From: Gnetum montanum
Taxonomy: Eukaryota > Streptophyta > Gnetopsida > Gnetales > Gnetaceae
DNA: 64,000 nucleotides
Assembly (NCBI GenBank): GCA_015680685.1
Contig: MNCI01008612.1
Span: 107,369 to 171,368, forward strand
Reading direction: 5' to 3'
The notes below the pieces were generated by a model, which searched no databases, was not told the origin of the DNA, and worked only from the letters and a program-made list of their open reading frames with translations. A program made the position numbers and the translations under genes. This document shows, one piece after another, positions 34,185 through 46,136 of this stretch (within the stretch, counting starts at the first letter, position 1; each line of letters begins with the position of its first letter).

Positions 34185-35480
34185 TAATAACGAAAAGCTT
34201 ATTGTTCCATTACTAAATAGAAGTTGTAAAAAGATATGATAATACTTAAAAGTGCTAAGGACTTAGAACTAGATGGATGGCCCATTGAATTCTTTTGCAA
34301 ATTCATAGATGTTTTAGGGATAAATATATTAGATGCCTTCAACCTCATGTTGAAATGGTAGTAATTCCAATGTGAGATCAATTGTTCTAGGTTTTTGCTT
34401 ATAACAAAGATCACTAATCCAACAAAGCCATCACACTTCAACCCTATTAGAGGGTGCAACATAGTCCTTAGCCTCTTTACAAAAATTCTAGTAAAGCATA
34501 TCTCGTTGCTAATGCCAACCTCAGTTGGTATCTAGTAGGTGGGATTCATCAAAGGTAGATTTATACAAGACTAGATCCTTCATTTACAAGAGGTTATGCA
34601 TTTAATTCAACATGCCACATTCCTAGGTATGTGTATCAAACTAGATATCACTAAAGTTTATGACAATTTTTATTAGAGTGTGCTTCAATACATAATGCTC
34701 ATGAAGAGAATTTATTTCAATTTTTCTAATTTATGCATCAACCTCCAAGCCACAGGGCAATACTCTTTTGATATCAATGGATAGCTTTGTTTTTTTTCCT
34801 TCCATGGTAGAGGGCTTCACCAACGGGACCCTCTCTCACTATACTTATTCATTATCACTATAAATACCATGAATCTTTACTATATGATGGAAGGGATTAG
34901 AGGGTTGTACATTTAAGGGATAAATTGTATCATCAAACATTATGTAGATGACACAATACTAGTTACTCAAGCTACTATCCTACAGGCACAAGTAGTGAAC
35001 AAGGTGCTTAATAGATTAACATGAGAGGTGGGGCTAGAATTCACAAGGGGAAATCCATGATCCACGTCTTTCATACTAAAGGAATTGTTAAAAATTAGGT
35101 GTGCTAGGAGCTTGGGATCCAACAAGGAACAATACAAGAAGCCTACCTAAGAATTCCCATGTATGCATGGAATAGGAACATGTCATGAAATAAACTGATT
35201 CAACAACTTCAATTACAAGGTTGAAACTAGACCTTGTGCTTCCTCAAAGAAAAAGAAAAGATTAGCTTAGCAACTTTGGTCTTATCTACCATTACTAGAT
35301 TTTCTTTCCCTGTTGCCATTTCTCTAAAAGCTATAATTAACAAAGTTAATCAAATTATTCATAATTTTATCTTTTCTAGAGAATAAATGCATCTTATCTA
35401 CTAGGAGAAGGTTGCTAGATCAAAATAGGCAAGGGGTTTAATGATGTTGAAGTTTGATAATGTCATCATGATAGGATATT
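34185..35480 (+). pseudogene. L1-type LINE reverse transcriptase fragment
   Basis: Plus-strand remnants of a non-LTR reverse transcriptase: DGWPIEF near 34,275, a KILV...TSVG block at 34,480-34,540, GFIKGRFIQD (34,550), KLDITKVYDN (34,640), GLHQRDPLSLYLFI (34,810), and HYVDDTILV (34,940) in place of the usual YADD box. The latter part (to about 35,480) fits the region after the fingers and palm (FLENK then ARSKQARGLMML-like residues). Frameshifts and stops are numerous. Element C's LTR begins right at its left edge, so C probably inserted into this LINE. Neither LINE end was found. Confidence 0.8.
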
Positions 35481-37600
35481 AAGAGATCATAAATAGATTC
35501 ATGCAGAAAGATGATTACTAAGCTCAATGGATACTTATCCTCATGAATACATATTAGCCTTGGATTGTAGATGCACATGATTCTCACATATGGTATAACC
35601 TCTACAATCATGCACATAAGATAACTCAATCAAAAATGCTAGAAATGTTGTTATGTGATATCATGCAGCATAAATACCCTATAGTCCTTGCTTTGTAGGC
35701 TACCTACCAAAGAATATTAAATGTTTTATTTGGCTTATTTTCTAGGACACACTACTAGTGTGGTCATTGCTACAAGAGTAGGAACTACATTTAAATGACA
35801 CTAGCCCCCTCAAGTATATTGCAAGGGAATAATCTATCATTTCACCTATGTGTGCTCTTTTTCTACAGCCATCTAGAGAGCTGTCATAATCCAAGTAGTG
35901 TTGTGCTTGCATGATGACACGCTTGCTATCACCATTCTCTAATGCCTCTAGAAAGTCCACAACCCTTATCTTTAGATCAACATTGCTTAAGCCATTGGTG
36001 CAAGTTACATCCTTTAGCTATAACTATGGAAGATAGTAGTAGTGGCGATGGGTGTGACTCCTACGTATAAGCATAAATGTTAGCACTTCTAGAGAAACTA
36101 AGATATCTAAGATATGGTGGTATAGGTTGGATGGGCTAACCTCTTACCCTTGATCATGGGAGATCCTAACCTTGTTGATGGTTTTTTCTACAAATGATGG
36201 AGAAAAGACTTCACAATGTTCCATGGTATACACATTTCCTTGACTAAGACAGCTATCACGAGATACCTAGGAATGCTAGAGGATGGGAAGGTGATCTTTC
36301 CCATGACTAAGGGGCTACAGGATGCAAAAGGTTTCTTTAATGATCCTATGCTTAAGACAAACAATTGTTAGGTTCCAAAGTCAATGCTACTATAGATCTA
36401 GAAGATAATGGAATTAGTGGACCACTATTTCATGTAATTTGGAAATATCATAAAATTGTAAGGGGTTTACTTCATCTTCTTAAGATGTATGATGCTTGGA
36501 TTCACGGTCAACATGCTGAAATTTATTTTGGCTTACCTACATAGGGAGTGTAGTGGACATTATTTTGGCCTTATTTGGGTTCTCTAGCAAGCTACTCAAC
36601 CATTGAACTTATTGCTAGGCTAGCCCTGACCATTCATGATTTTCCATGAGTAGTTGTAATATTGAAGTAGCTTCATCTTCTTCAACACTGATAGCATGTG
36701 GTGGTGTGGGTGTATTAGATGATGGGCTTCACTTGAACTAGAAAGAGTTTGCAATAGACCAACCATTTGATATGCATGAGCAATAGTGCCACATAGTGGT
36801 TGCCAAGGAGAAAAGATGCCAATGAGACATAAGGGAGGCCACCATGAGGAACAAATTGGAGGATACTTTTTGTGTGCAAAAAAATGAGAAATTTAGCAAG
36901 GAGAAGCATGAACGCAAAAGGAGAGTAGAAGGAGAGGAGCAATAGTAGGACAAGGACTTGCTAGAAGAACAATAAATGATGCAAATCCAAGATTTCATGC
37001 ATGAGTCAAATGCTTATTGTTGGTTACAAATGGAATGCTTACGATACATCATCCTGGATGTTAACTTAAATATTTCTTGGCACACCTTGCATAGATTTAT
37101 TTGGATCACCATGGGTAAGCAACATCCTAATGACGACAAGTAGTTGGGAGTTGAGATGCATAAATAATGAGAAGAATGGTACAAGCAATTTCAGGAGGCT
37201 AGTACCTTTATGGCTTTTGAACATCATAGGGTAGTCATGGATGTGATTCATGCTTAGGAAAGGATGTGCTACCCTTGCACAAGGTGCCAAGACCTCTTTA
37301 GTGATGGATTTTTTAGTAGGGTATATTGTAGTTCATAGGGATGATTGGGGGTGACTTGTTTTAGGGGACCACCTACTTTGATCTAAAATGTTTTTGTTTA
37401 TTGCCACTCAGGGACTTCATGGTCTTTTATGTGTTTTTTTTTTTATCTATTGGTTCGAGGAAGAACTTTTTCCTAAAATTTTTGCAAAGTGGGTCTTTAC
37501 CCCCAAGTTTTCTTTAGCAAAGAGGATTCTTCTTACCTCCCCCTTTAAGTTGTACATGTATCATTCCTTATTTTGTAACATTAAAACCTTGAAATTTTCT
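35481..37600. other. Unassigned decayed stretch after the LINE
   Basis: No intact gene. A plus-strand frame with many charged residues (RNKLEDTF, KHERKRRVEGEE) at about 36,840-36,950 could be a coiled coil from an old transposon ORF. The minus-strand frames here look like shadows of it. T-rich (37,437) and A-rich (37,601) runs are present. The origin of this segment is unknown; part may be the LINE 3' portion. Confidence 0.35.
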
Positions 37601-39310
37601 AAAAAAAAAATAAAGCTAAATATGAAGCCTTATGTAGAGGTTTGAAATTAGCTAATAATAAAATGATTAAGAAATTAGAGGTGAAAAGAGATTAAAACTA
37701 GTTTATGATCATATACATGAAAAGTGCAATATTCAAGTTCATTTCTTAAGTCTTATAAATAGATGGAAATGAAAATGCTTAAAAATTTTATAGAATACAA
37801 AATCGAAAATATTCTTTTAGAGGAGAATACAATAGCTAATGAGGTTGTAGTAATAGCCTTGACTCTTGATTTATCAAAAGTAATTAGACAATAAAGAATA
37901 GTGATTAAATTAGAATCAAAGCCTTTTGTTTCTAATAAGATAAGTTATCTCCAAGTTTTTGAAGATGATCATGATATAGCTTAATTTCCAAAAAAATATA
38001 GGAGAATTTAAAGATTAGGTTTATGAGGGAGAGGGCCTAAAGTAAAAATTGAAAAGAATACCAAGAAGAGTACTAAAATTAGCTAAACAATTTTAAGGAA
38101 GAGTTGATTAAAGTATCAAACATCCAAGATCCTAAGGATCAGGTTTATCATATAATGAATTTAACATATACAGATATTCTGAGAAACTTAATACAATTTC
38201 TAAAAGATAGCGTAGAAAATTTTGCTTAGTATTATGATCATTTAAGAATCTTTAATTCTAATATTATGACTTGTAAAATTCCTTTGGTATAGGATGCAAA
38301 GTAATAATGTAAAAATTAAGGAAATTGAACCCAATCTTTGAGCTAGTAATGGAATTTGAAATCAAGAAGTTATTAAGTGAAAATATGATATATCTAGTGA
38401 GTTATTCAGCTTTGATAGATAACTTAGTGCTAGTCAAAAAGAAAAATGAATATACAAGACTATGTGTTGACTTTAGAAATCTAAACGAAGCTTCACTTAA
38501 AGATAGATATCTACTTTCAAGGATTAATGAAATGCTAATTAAGGTGTTAGGATGCTCGTTATAATTATTTCTAGATGCTTTCTTAAGTTATAATTAGATA
38601 ATAGTGGATAAAAATGATAGATATAAGATAGAAATCATCATGAAGTCGGGTACTTTTGCATACAAAGGAATGTCATTGAACTTATCAAATGTAGGGGCTG
38701 CATTTCAACGAGTTATGGATATTGCATTCAAAGGAGTTATCAAGAAATTAGTGATTATTTATTTAAATGATATCATATTATATTCAAAGCATGAATCAAA
38801 TCATAATATCTCATTTATAGTAAACATTTGATAGATGTAATGAATTTGGTATTTCATTGAATCCTAGGAAATGTATCTTTCAAGTAAAACTGGGAAGCTT
38901 ACTAAGACAAATTTTCAAAAGGAATAACTATGGATCAATCCAGAATACAATATATTCAAGATATAAAACATCCTATGAACGAAGAGTTATTGAGGTCATT
39001 CTTTGGAAAGATAAATTTTGTTAACAAATTTATACAAGGATTCATAGAAATAACAAAACCTCTTTTACATATGTTAAAAAAGATGTTAATGTAAGGAAGA
39101 CAAAGAAATCATTTGAAGCATTAGATTCAACTAAAAAATCCTTTATGAAAACCCCATATCTAGTAAAACCTAAGCTAAAGAAGGATTTTTGGTTATATAG
39201 TTTTGCATCAACAAAATCTCTAGCTTTAGTATTAATGCCAAAAATAAAAAAGAAGAAAACCCAATCATATTTTTTGGTTATCAATTAAAAGGAGCTGAGA
39301 AGAACTACTC
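37601..39310 (+). pseudogene. Element E: fragment of a different Ty3/gypsy pol
   Basis: AT-rich remnant. At 37,610-37,740 an RNase H-like part (KAKYEALCRGLKLANN, then KLVYDHIH). From 38,300 a gypsy RT: YTRLCVDFRNLNEASLKDRY (about 38,450), GMSLNLSNVGAAFQRVMDIA, YLNDIILYSK (usual YLDD/YQDD; D to N), SLNPRKCIF, then FGKINFVNKFI (about 39,005) and YQLKGAEKNYS at 39,270-39,310. It is cut exactly where D's LTR starts. RNase H preceding RT is not the normal order, so two fragments may be joined. The family is clearly different from A/B/C. Confidence 0.78.
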
Positions 39311-39959
39311 TGATGAGTGGTTAGGTACCCCTACACTCAACCATACGAATACAAGCATTACACGCACGATCCAGTCGAACTCCGCAGACGGACTAGTTGT
39401 GGCATCTAGATAGTTAGCCTTAGGTTACAGTTCATTATATTCCCACCTGGACTAGTATTAGCTTTGTCATATATGTTTTAGTCCAGAGTGAGGTGTATGA
39501 TGTGTTTTCTAATCTACTGCTACTCTTGAAGGCAATGTCAGATAATATTAACTAAGCTACGAGAGAAGGGTGAGAGAGAACCTAAGCTAGCCTAAGTGCG
39601 ATGAGCATCCGTTCCTTGATTATCTGTACACATCTTGGACTTCGTGCATGACTACCACTAGGATTACCAAGCACAAATCCTAGGTANTATGTGTGTGTCT
39701 CAGTACATCACACTCGAATAAGGATGCCATACAATTACAATCACCACACTGCGGACATACACTGGGAAATAATTCTAACTCTAAGAAGGAAAAACTACAA
39801 GAGATTGGGTAAGGGACTAAAACTAACTCCCAAAACTCATCTTTCTACCTCTTATTTATAGATGAGGAGATAGGTCACGATATCACGTATGCGATATCGT
39901 GGGTTGGGTTGCGATATCGCAGATGCGAGATCGTGATCATCCCAAATGACAATTCATCA
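39311..39959 (-). repeat. Element D 3' LTR (649 bp)
   Basis: Ends are TGATGA and TCATCA, a 6-bp inverted pair. Read on minus it has a TATA (CTATAAATAAGAGG, near 39,850) and a cluster of GATATCG words: CGATATCGCATACGTGATATCG. It interrupts element E's RNase H motif. An ambiguous N lies at 39,687. Confidence 0.75.
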
Positions 39960-40124
39960 TACCCCCACGACTGAATGAAAACTCATCCTCGAGTTACAGT
40001 GATTACAAAGTGGATAGGTATGGGATTATTAGATGGGAAAAATGGGATTACACCACAATGTAAAATGAAAACAAAACAAAGACACAACACACAGAATGTG
40101 CTACAACTACAAAATTTTTGGAAC

Positions 40125-41569
40125 TCATGTAGTTCCAGGTGGCGGTGGCTCCTCCATTGGTGCTTTCCCTTTGTTTTGTGCTCCAGGCTTTGAGACTTGA
40201 TGGTGCTGAAGTATGGCCTCAAGATTCTCCTCTTCAGTCCAAGGGTCTTATGCCATCCATGCTAATGTTCCAATGTTTGATGGAGTTGGCACTTCCCACG
40301 AGTAGGGTAGTTGCAGAAATATTTGATTGGCCTTGATATACCAAGCTGCAAATACTCGTCATTCCTCCTCATAGGCTCTGGCTTTATCCTTGTACTCTTG
40401 AAAATCTACTAGCTATCGAGCCAAATTTGCTATGACATCCTTTTAGCCTTGGTAGCTTGTCTTTACCACCTCGAGCTCAGAATTTGCAACTTCCAATTTT
40501 TCCAACATCTTCTTACATTCAACAAATTCTGCTTCATATTTGGTGTGGGTGGTTACTACTTGCTACTTGAGCTCTGTCCTCGGGCACCCTGCTATTAACA
40601 TGATAAGGTTGGCATACCATAGGTTTGCCAACTCCATGTAGTCTGTCAGATCCTAAATCTACAGGTCCCGACTCTTAACTTCCGCTTGGTGGATGAAGGC
40701 ATATGTGTCCAATATGACCTGCCAGTCAATGTGTTGAGCACTAATGGCATTGATGTGGGCCTTGGCCATATGGCTCTCCTTCTCAAGGATCTGTTTATAC
40801 ATCCCCACCTAATCTTAGAAGTACTCCTTCAGCTTCTCATGTCATTTAGCCTCATTTTTTCATGTGCTTATTTCAATAGCTATCTTTTGGAGAATTACGC
40901 ATACCTCCTCCATTGAGAGGGTTCAGTTCTCCCTGGCTAAACGACTTATGTCTTGGTTGACCTGGATGAATTGTTCTTGCAATTGATGAAAGTATTCCTC
41001 GAGAACATTCTTTTGTTTTTCCACGGTGGTCAACCAAAGGTTGTTGATATCAAGCTATTTATTTTCTTCTTGTAAGGCATTGAGTGTCTTAAGATGCGCA
41101 TGAGTTTGCACCTGTGCAATCGAGGCATCCCAAACAACCTTCTCTTTTTCATCAGTCACCTTTTTATTCTCCATGATTAGCTTGGTTAATTGCTTAGTTC
41201 TAAAATTATCTAGCTGGTCTATAGGAATGAATCATAGAGGGTCCCGCTATGCTGCCTATAGGGCCACAAGCTGCTTCTTGCACTTCTACTTCCTCATGCT
41301 CGGTCCTCACTTCTATTATGAGGTCTGACTAAATTGCCATAACATCCTGAGGATATCAAACAGGGATGTCATTACTTGCCCTATTTGGAGTAATCGATCA
41401 AGCACATCCTCATGTTCCGTAGGAGTCATTGAGGTTCTAGCTAAGGTTTGAGCATCTCGTGCTCCTGTGAGATTTTTCGGTGGTACAACAGGCACATTGA
41501 ATGATTCCTTGATGTGGTCTGCGACCACTTCTACAACTCCCATGGCATTCTGGTGTTGCATGACCACCA
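40125..41569 (-). pseudogene. Element D ORF, C-terminal part (coiled coil)
   Basis: Minus-strand continuation of the ORF that starts at 63,389. It contains heptad-like helices (FVECKKMLEKLEVANSELEV at 40,470-40,530; further runs to 41,300) and ends PPPPGTT then TGA at 40,125. Several stops interrupt it. B's insertion at 41,570 separates it from the N-terminal part. A coiled coil at the C-terminus suggests multimerisation, but no enzymatic motif is visible. It may be a structural or packaging protein of a non-autonomous element. Confidence 0.6.
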
Positions 41570-43096
41570 TGAAACACCATAAAATTTTGAGCCTAGTACT
41601 CCTCCAATAAGAATTAAGCTAAGTCATGATGCTCCCCACCATGACTGAAGCTTGAAGGCCTAGCAGACAGCTTCAAACAGAGTCGAACCGAGCAAGAAAT
41701 GGTTCCCTGAGACCCATAGAAGACTAAGGTGACATCTAGAATCAAAACCTACCATTTTTAGCCCAAAATACTTGGTTTTATTAAGTATGCAGTGTGCACG
41801 CCCAACGTATACACCCAACGTGAAAGCCCAACGTGCACGCCCAGCGTGAACACCCAACGTGTACACCCAACATGCATCTCCAGCATGCGCAACCAGCACG
41901 TGATCTTAAGGATTACCTAAAATAGACACTTCGGAGTAAGACTTCGTACAAGGCATCAACTCACAAGGATAGAGAAATTGTTAGGCGTCATCATAGGCTC
42001 CAGAAAATCAAATTTTGGCCTCGAAATCATGCACTTTGGAGTTCATACGTTGAGCATGTACATCTTGCACGAACAGCGTGTACGCCCAGCGTATATGCCC
42101 AGTGTGAACAACGTGTACGCCCAATGTGTAGCACAACGTATACCAATCAAAGCTCCCCAAAATCATGTCAAATCAAGTCCAACCAAGCTGAACATCCACA
42201 GGCAGCATTCTCGTGACATCTGAATTCAAATCCGAGGGCCGAATTTGAGGCTTCCTGTTGTAGCAGTAGTTTGTAAAAATGACTTCTTTTGTTTTAGTCA
42301 AGTATGTACACTGAGTTCACACGCCCAACGTGTACATGCTGGCGTGCAGCAGTATACGCTGGCGTGCAGCAATACACGCTAGCATGCAGCACGTTATACA
42401 CTTGTAAAATTTCATTCGTTTACACTTGGTCAATGCTCCACATGTCACCCGATCTGAAATTCTAGCATCCCATAGCTAATAATCCTGTCCTAGAACCGAA
42501 TGGAACGCCCACGCCTGTATAAAAGCCTTGATTTTTGACCAAATGGGGGGAAAATAGGAGGCATCTTGGCAAAAATTTGGGGCAACCCACACTAAGAAAA
42601 TCCAGAACCCTGCATCCTACACGTTGGACTTCCATCCTGCATGCTAAGCATACATCCTTCATGTTGTGCTTGCAGCCAAATTCAGCAAACCATCATCCCA
42701 CTACATCTACTGGAGCTTTCCATCCGCCTTGTGTCAAATCCACAACTACGTTGAGACCAGTGCATTATAATTTATATTATGCAATAATATTGTCACATTT
42801 ATTTTGCTAAGATTTGTTACAGTTTTTTGTTCATTCTTGTATGCTTATTGTTCACATTCCTGTACGTCTACGCTCCGTTTTACATTAGTTACGTCATTTA
42901 CATATAACCCAGCGTACAGTATATCGGTGTACGTTCGGGAAAATTCTTGTCTGATCCACGTGCAGACCACTCAAGGTACTCTGCCTTCGTTAATTCTAGC
43001 TTGCTCTCAAGCAAAGGTAGGATCTTCTATGCTTATCTAGGGATCTCCTGGTTTATGTTTCATTCCAGCCAAAGACCGACGATTTCGAACAATATA
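41570..43096 (+). repeat. Element B 5' LTR (1,527 bp)
   Basis: Direct copy of 60,507-62,070. It holds dense ACGCCCAGCGTATAC and GCTGGCGTGCAGC words at 41,790-41,900, 42,050-42,140 and 42,320-42,400, a TATA box TATAAAAG at 42,518, and ends AATATA where the right copy has GTACA. Confidence 0.96.
42518..42525 (+). promoter_or_regulatory. TATA box of element B 5' LTR
   Basis: TATAAAAG follows CCCACGCCTG. The other LTR has CCTGTATAAAAACC at about 61,490. This is the likely promoter of the sense genomic RNA. Confidence 0.65.
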
Positions 43097-43101
43097 GAAA
43101 A

Positions 43102-43120
43102 TGGTGCTAGAAGGAGGGCC
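43102..43120 (+). other. Primer-binding site of element B
   Basis: TGGTGCTAGAAGGAGGGCC, one C-to-T change from A's site, 5 bp after the LTR. Confidence 0.85.
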
Positions 43121-43920
43121 TAAAACTGTTTAAATTTACTTTGATCTCATACACACACCCTCGCGCGCCAGATCTATACCCTAGTTTTCCCAAATTCACA
43201 TTGCGCCAACATTAAACCCAGTTCTAAACTTCCCAGATTTGTACCCTATTCTGCAGCATTCTCAGTGTCTACATGCTACATGTCCCACGCCGCAAGTTGT
43301 AGGCCTTGTCTACATGCTATCGCCAATCTGCACGCTGTAGACTCTATCTGTACGTTGCTGCCAATCTGCACGCTACAGACTCTGTCTACACGCTGCCGCT
43401 AATCTGCACACTGTAGACTCTGTCTACACGCTGCCGCCAATCTGCACGCTGTCACCAATATGCACACTGTAGGTTTTGTCAACACGCTGCCATACTAATT
43501 TGCATGTTGTAGACTTTGTCTGCACACTGTAGACTCTGTCTGCACACTGCCGCCAATCTGCATGCTGTAGGTTTTATCTGCATGCTGCCACACTAATTTG
43601 CACACTGTAGACTTTGTCTGCATGCTACCACACTAATTTCCACGCTGTAGACTTTGTCTGCACGCTATCGCCAATCTGCATGCTGTAGGCTTTGTCTGCA
43701 CATTGCCACACTAATTTGCACGTTGTAGACTTAGTCTGCACACTGCCACCTCAGCTTACACGTCGTGATCAGTTTCTATACGCTGGTCATGGAAGCCTGT
43801 ATGTTGGGATCTATTCTGCACGTTGTGTAAACAAGCTGCACACCGCAAACTTAGGTGTACGCTGATAAGTATATCCATTTCACATCCCTTCCACCATGTT
43901 ATATTCACAACTGTTTCATC
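43121..43920 (+). repeat. Element B leader with CTGCACGCTG repeats
   Basis: From about 43,260 to 43,860 the leader is an irregular tandem of units near 38-40 bp: CTGCACGCTGTAGACTCTG followed by TCTGCACGCTGCCGCCAAT, about a dozen times with many CG/TG/CA variants. No coding region. It precedes gag directly. Confidence 0.75.
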
Positions 43921-46136
43921 ATGAACACCGCGAATCCCAACGCTTCAACCAAGTCCATCACAGATATCATAGGCCCAATGGCCATTCAACAACCCATAGT
44001 ACAACCCACTGTAGGACCTCGTCAATCTCTCAGACTGCAAGGGAGGAACCCATCATTTAACATTATAACACAGGAGCAATATAATTTCATATGCGTAAAA
44101 ATACAAGCCAGCCTAGTAGTGGATCAAACTGAAATAAAGGTTAAGAGACAATACGAACTGTTTCATAGGGGAGGACATGAGTTCATCCCTTCCTCGCATG
44201 ACATCATCCCTCTCCCCGAGTACTACTCTGAGCTCATCTCACAGCTCCTCCTAGCAAGGAATCAACCTCTAGACCAACCCATGACAAACCCCCAAATAGA
44301 GGAGGAAGATGATTTCATAGCTCAGTCTAAACATGAGGATTCATATCATACCCTCAGCCCACAAACTTATGCAAACCTGTTGTTTCACCCATTCATGGGA
44401 GAGACAATGTCCCTCCAGCCATTTAAAATCACTCAAGCACATGTGCCTCAACAAGAGGCATCCACTCTTGTCCCCACTCCTCCTGTGACCAATGCGCAAT
44501 TCAATACGCTACCCCTCTCCATTATTCCTCCCATCACCATGTCACCCTCTCTCTTACAAATGCAACCACAACAACAACCCCTTCAACCCAATGTAGGTGT
44601 CACACTCCCATCTTAGATCCTTGGAATGCCATCTATGATACTAGCTTCTATGGCTCCTCACTATATACCTTGGATCCAAACTCAGGGAGCACATTTCGTG
44701 GCCGCAACTCAACAAGTGTAAAGTATTCCCTTGCGAACCACAACAAGGCAATGGGCTACGACCGACGTGCAACCGCATCAACCCCTTCATCACAATATGC
44801 CTCCTCTCGCAATCCCATCCATGAACATCCCCCAGATACAACAGCAATAGCAACAACAGCAACAACAGCCTTTCCCTTATGGCATGCCACCTTTAGCAAC
44901 ACTTGCAACAAACATACCACAAATGCAATTCCCGACTACTCAACTTTCTGCCTTCCTGCCCATCGTGTAATAGTCCAACCTTCCCATGTCACAACAACCT
45001 GTCGCTTCACCCAGTGCTCAAGACTGAGCAGATGCTAAAAAAATGATGCGAGAACTTACTAAGGAGGTAAGACGCCTTAAAATAGCTAACAACAAAGAGC
45101 TTAAAGTCTTGGACTTTTACCAAGATGATCATATTAGTTCTTCAGTGTCGCCACTAACGTTGCCAAAAGGCATGTCTCTGCCTCAATTGACCAAATACAA
45201 TGGGGAGGGAGACCCCAATGCCCATCTAGTCACATTTAGATTAGAAAGTTTATTACTTCAAGCATGGCCTCATGCAATCTTGCATGTCTTCGCCATGTCC
45301 CTTATGGGGAGAGCATTAGATTGGTACCGGGCTCTACTGCGCAATTCTATATCTTCCCTAGAAGACCTTTTACACCAGTTCATGACCAAGTTTAAATATA
45401 ATCTAAAACTTGAAGCCTAATATAGGTGAAACAAGCGCCCCTTGAGCCTGTATAGAAATTCATTCAGAGATGGAGTGCTACGTTGAATGAACTCCATGAA
45501 ACAATACCTGAGACTTACTTTCTCACGATCTTAAAGGAAGTAGTAAATGATTTCATCAAATCTAAGTTGTACTACCTAAACGCACGCACTCTAAACCAAG
45601 CCTTTGTCCAGATAAAGAACATAGAAGAGCCAGCACAAAACAGTCATGACCCCGCCTACATAGCCTTTAAAAATCAACATACTAAAAAAGATAAGGAAAA
45701 GGCTAAACCAACAGTGGCAGCATTAGCACAGACTCAACGAATAGCTGCCCAGCAACAAGGTAAACTTCCTACCGCCCCCACCGACTATACTAAAGCTCCC
45801 CCTAATGCTACAGCCGGGCCGTCCACACCCCAAGATGCTACACTAGGCCAAGCGCAAAATTTTGAGAGGAGAGACCCCTCTCAGTACACACCACTACCCA
45901 TGAAACCTTTGCAACTGTTCGACCAACTACTAAAGGCTGGGCTAATGAAGCATAAGTAGTTGTCCCCCACGGCAATTCAGAGACATGATCGATTCTGCCA
46001 ATTGGTCAACAACTTGGGCTTGGCAACCTTGGATGAGCCCCCAGTTCCAAGAGGCTTTAGGGTAGACCATTTCTGTGAGTACCATCAACGAAATGGACAT
46101 GGCACAAACTATTGCTTCACTTTGAAGCAAGATATT
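43921..46136 (+). pseudogene. gag: Element B gag (decayed)
   Basis: Start ATG at 43,921 (MNTANPNAS). An upstream in-frame ATG at 43,855 lies in the repeat leader and is less likely. N-terminal segment with QSLRLQGRNPSF and QYNFICVKIQASL; a Gln/Pro-rich middle; capsid-like domain from 45,040 (LTKEVRRLKIAN, LPQLTKYNGEGDPNAHL, ALDWYRALL, KSKLYYLNARTLNQAF); a Lys-rich and Ala/Pro-rich stretch; zinc knuckle CEYHQRNGHGTNYC at about 46,076-46,117. A stop at 44,616, stops in the Gln-rich part, and a deletion near 45,420 that shifts frame inactivate it. A keeps the deleted codons, so the deletion is specific to B. Confidence 0.9.

Noticed and set aside
36715-36998. Leu/Ser-rich minus frames that look like membrane proteins
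   Set aside because: The plus strand of the same bases encodes a Lys/Glu-rich helical segment; the hydrophobic minus reading is a by-product.
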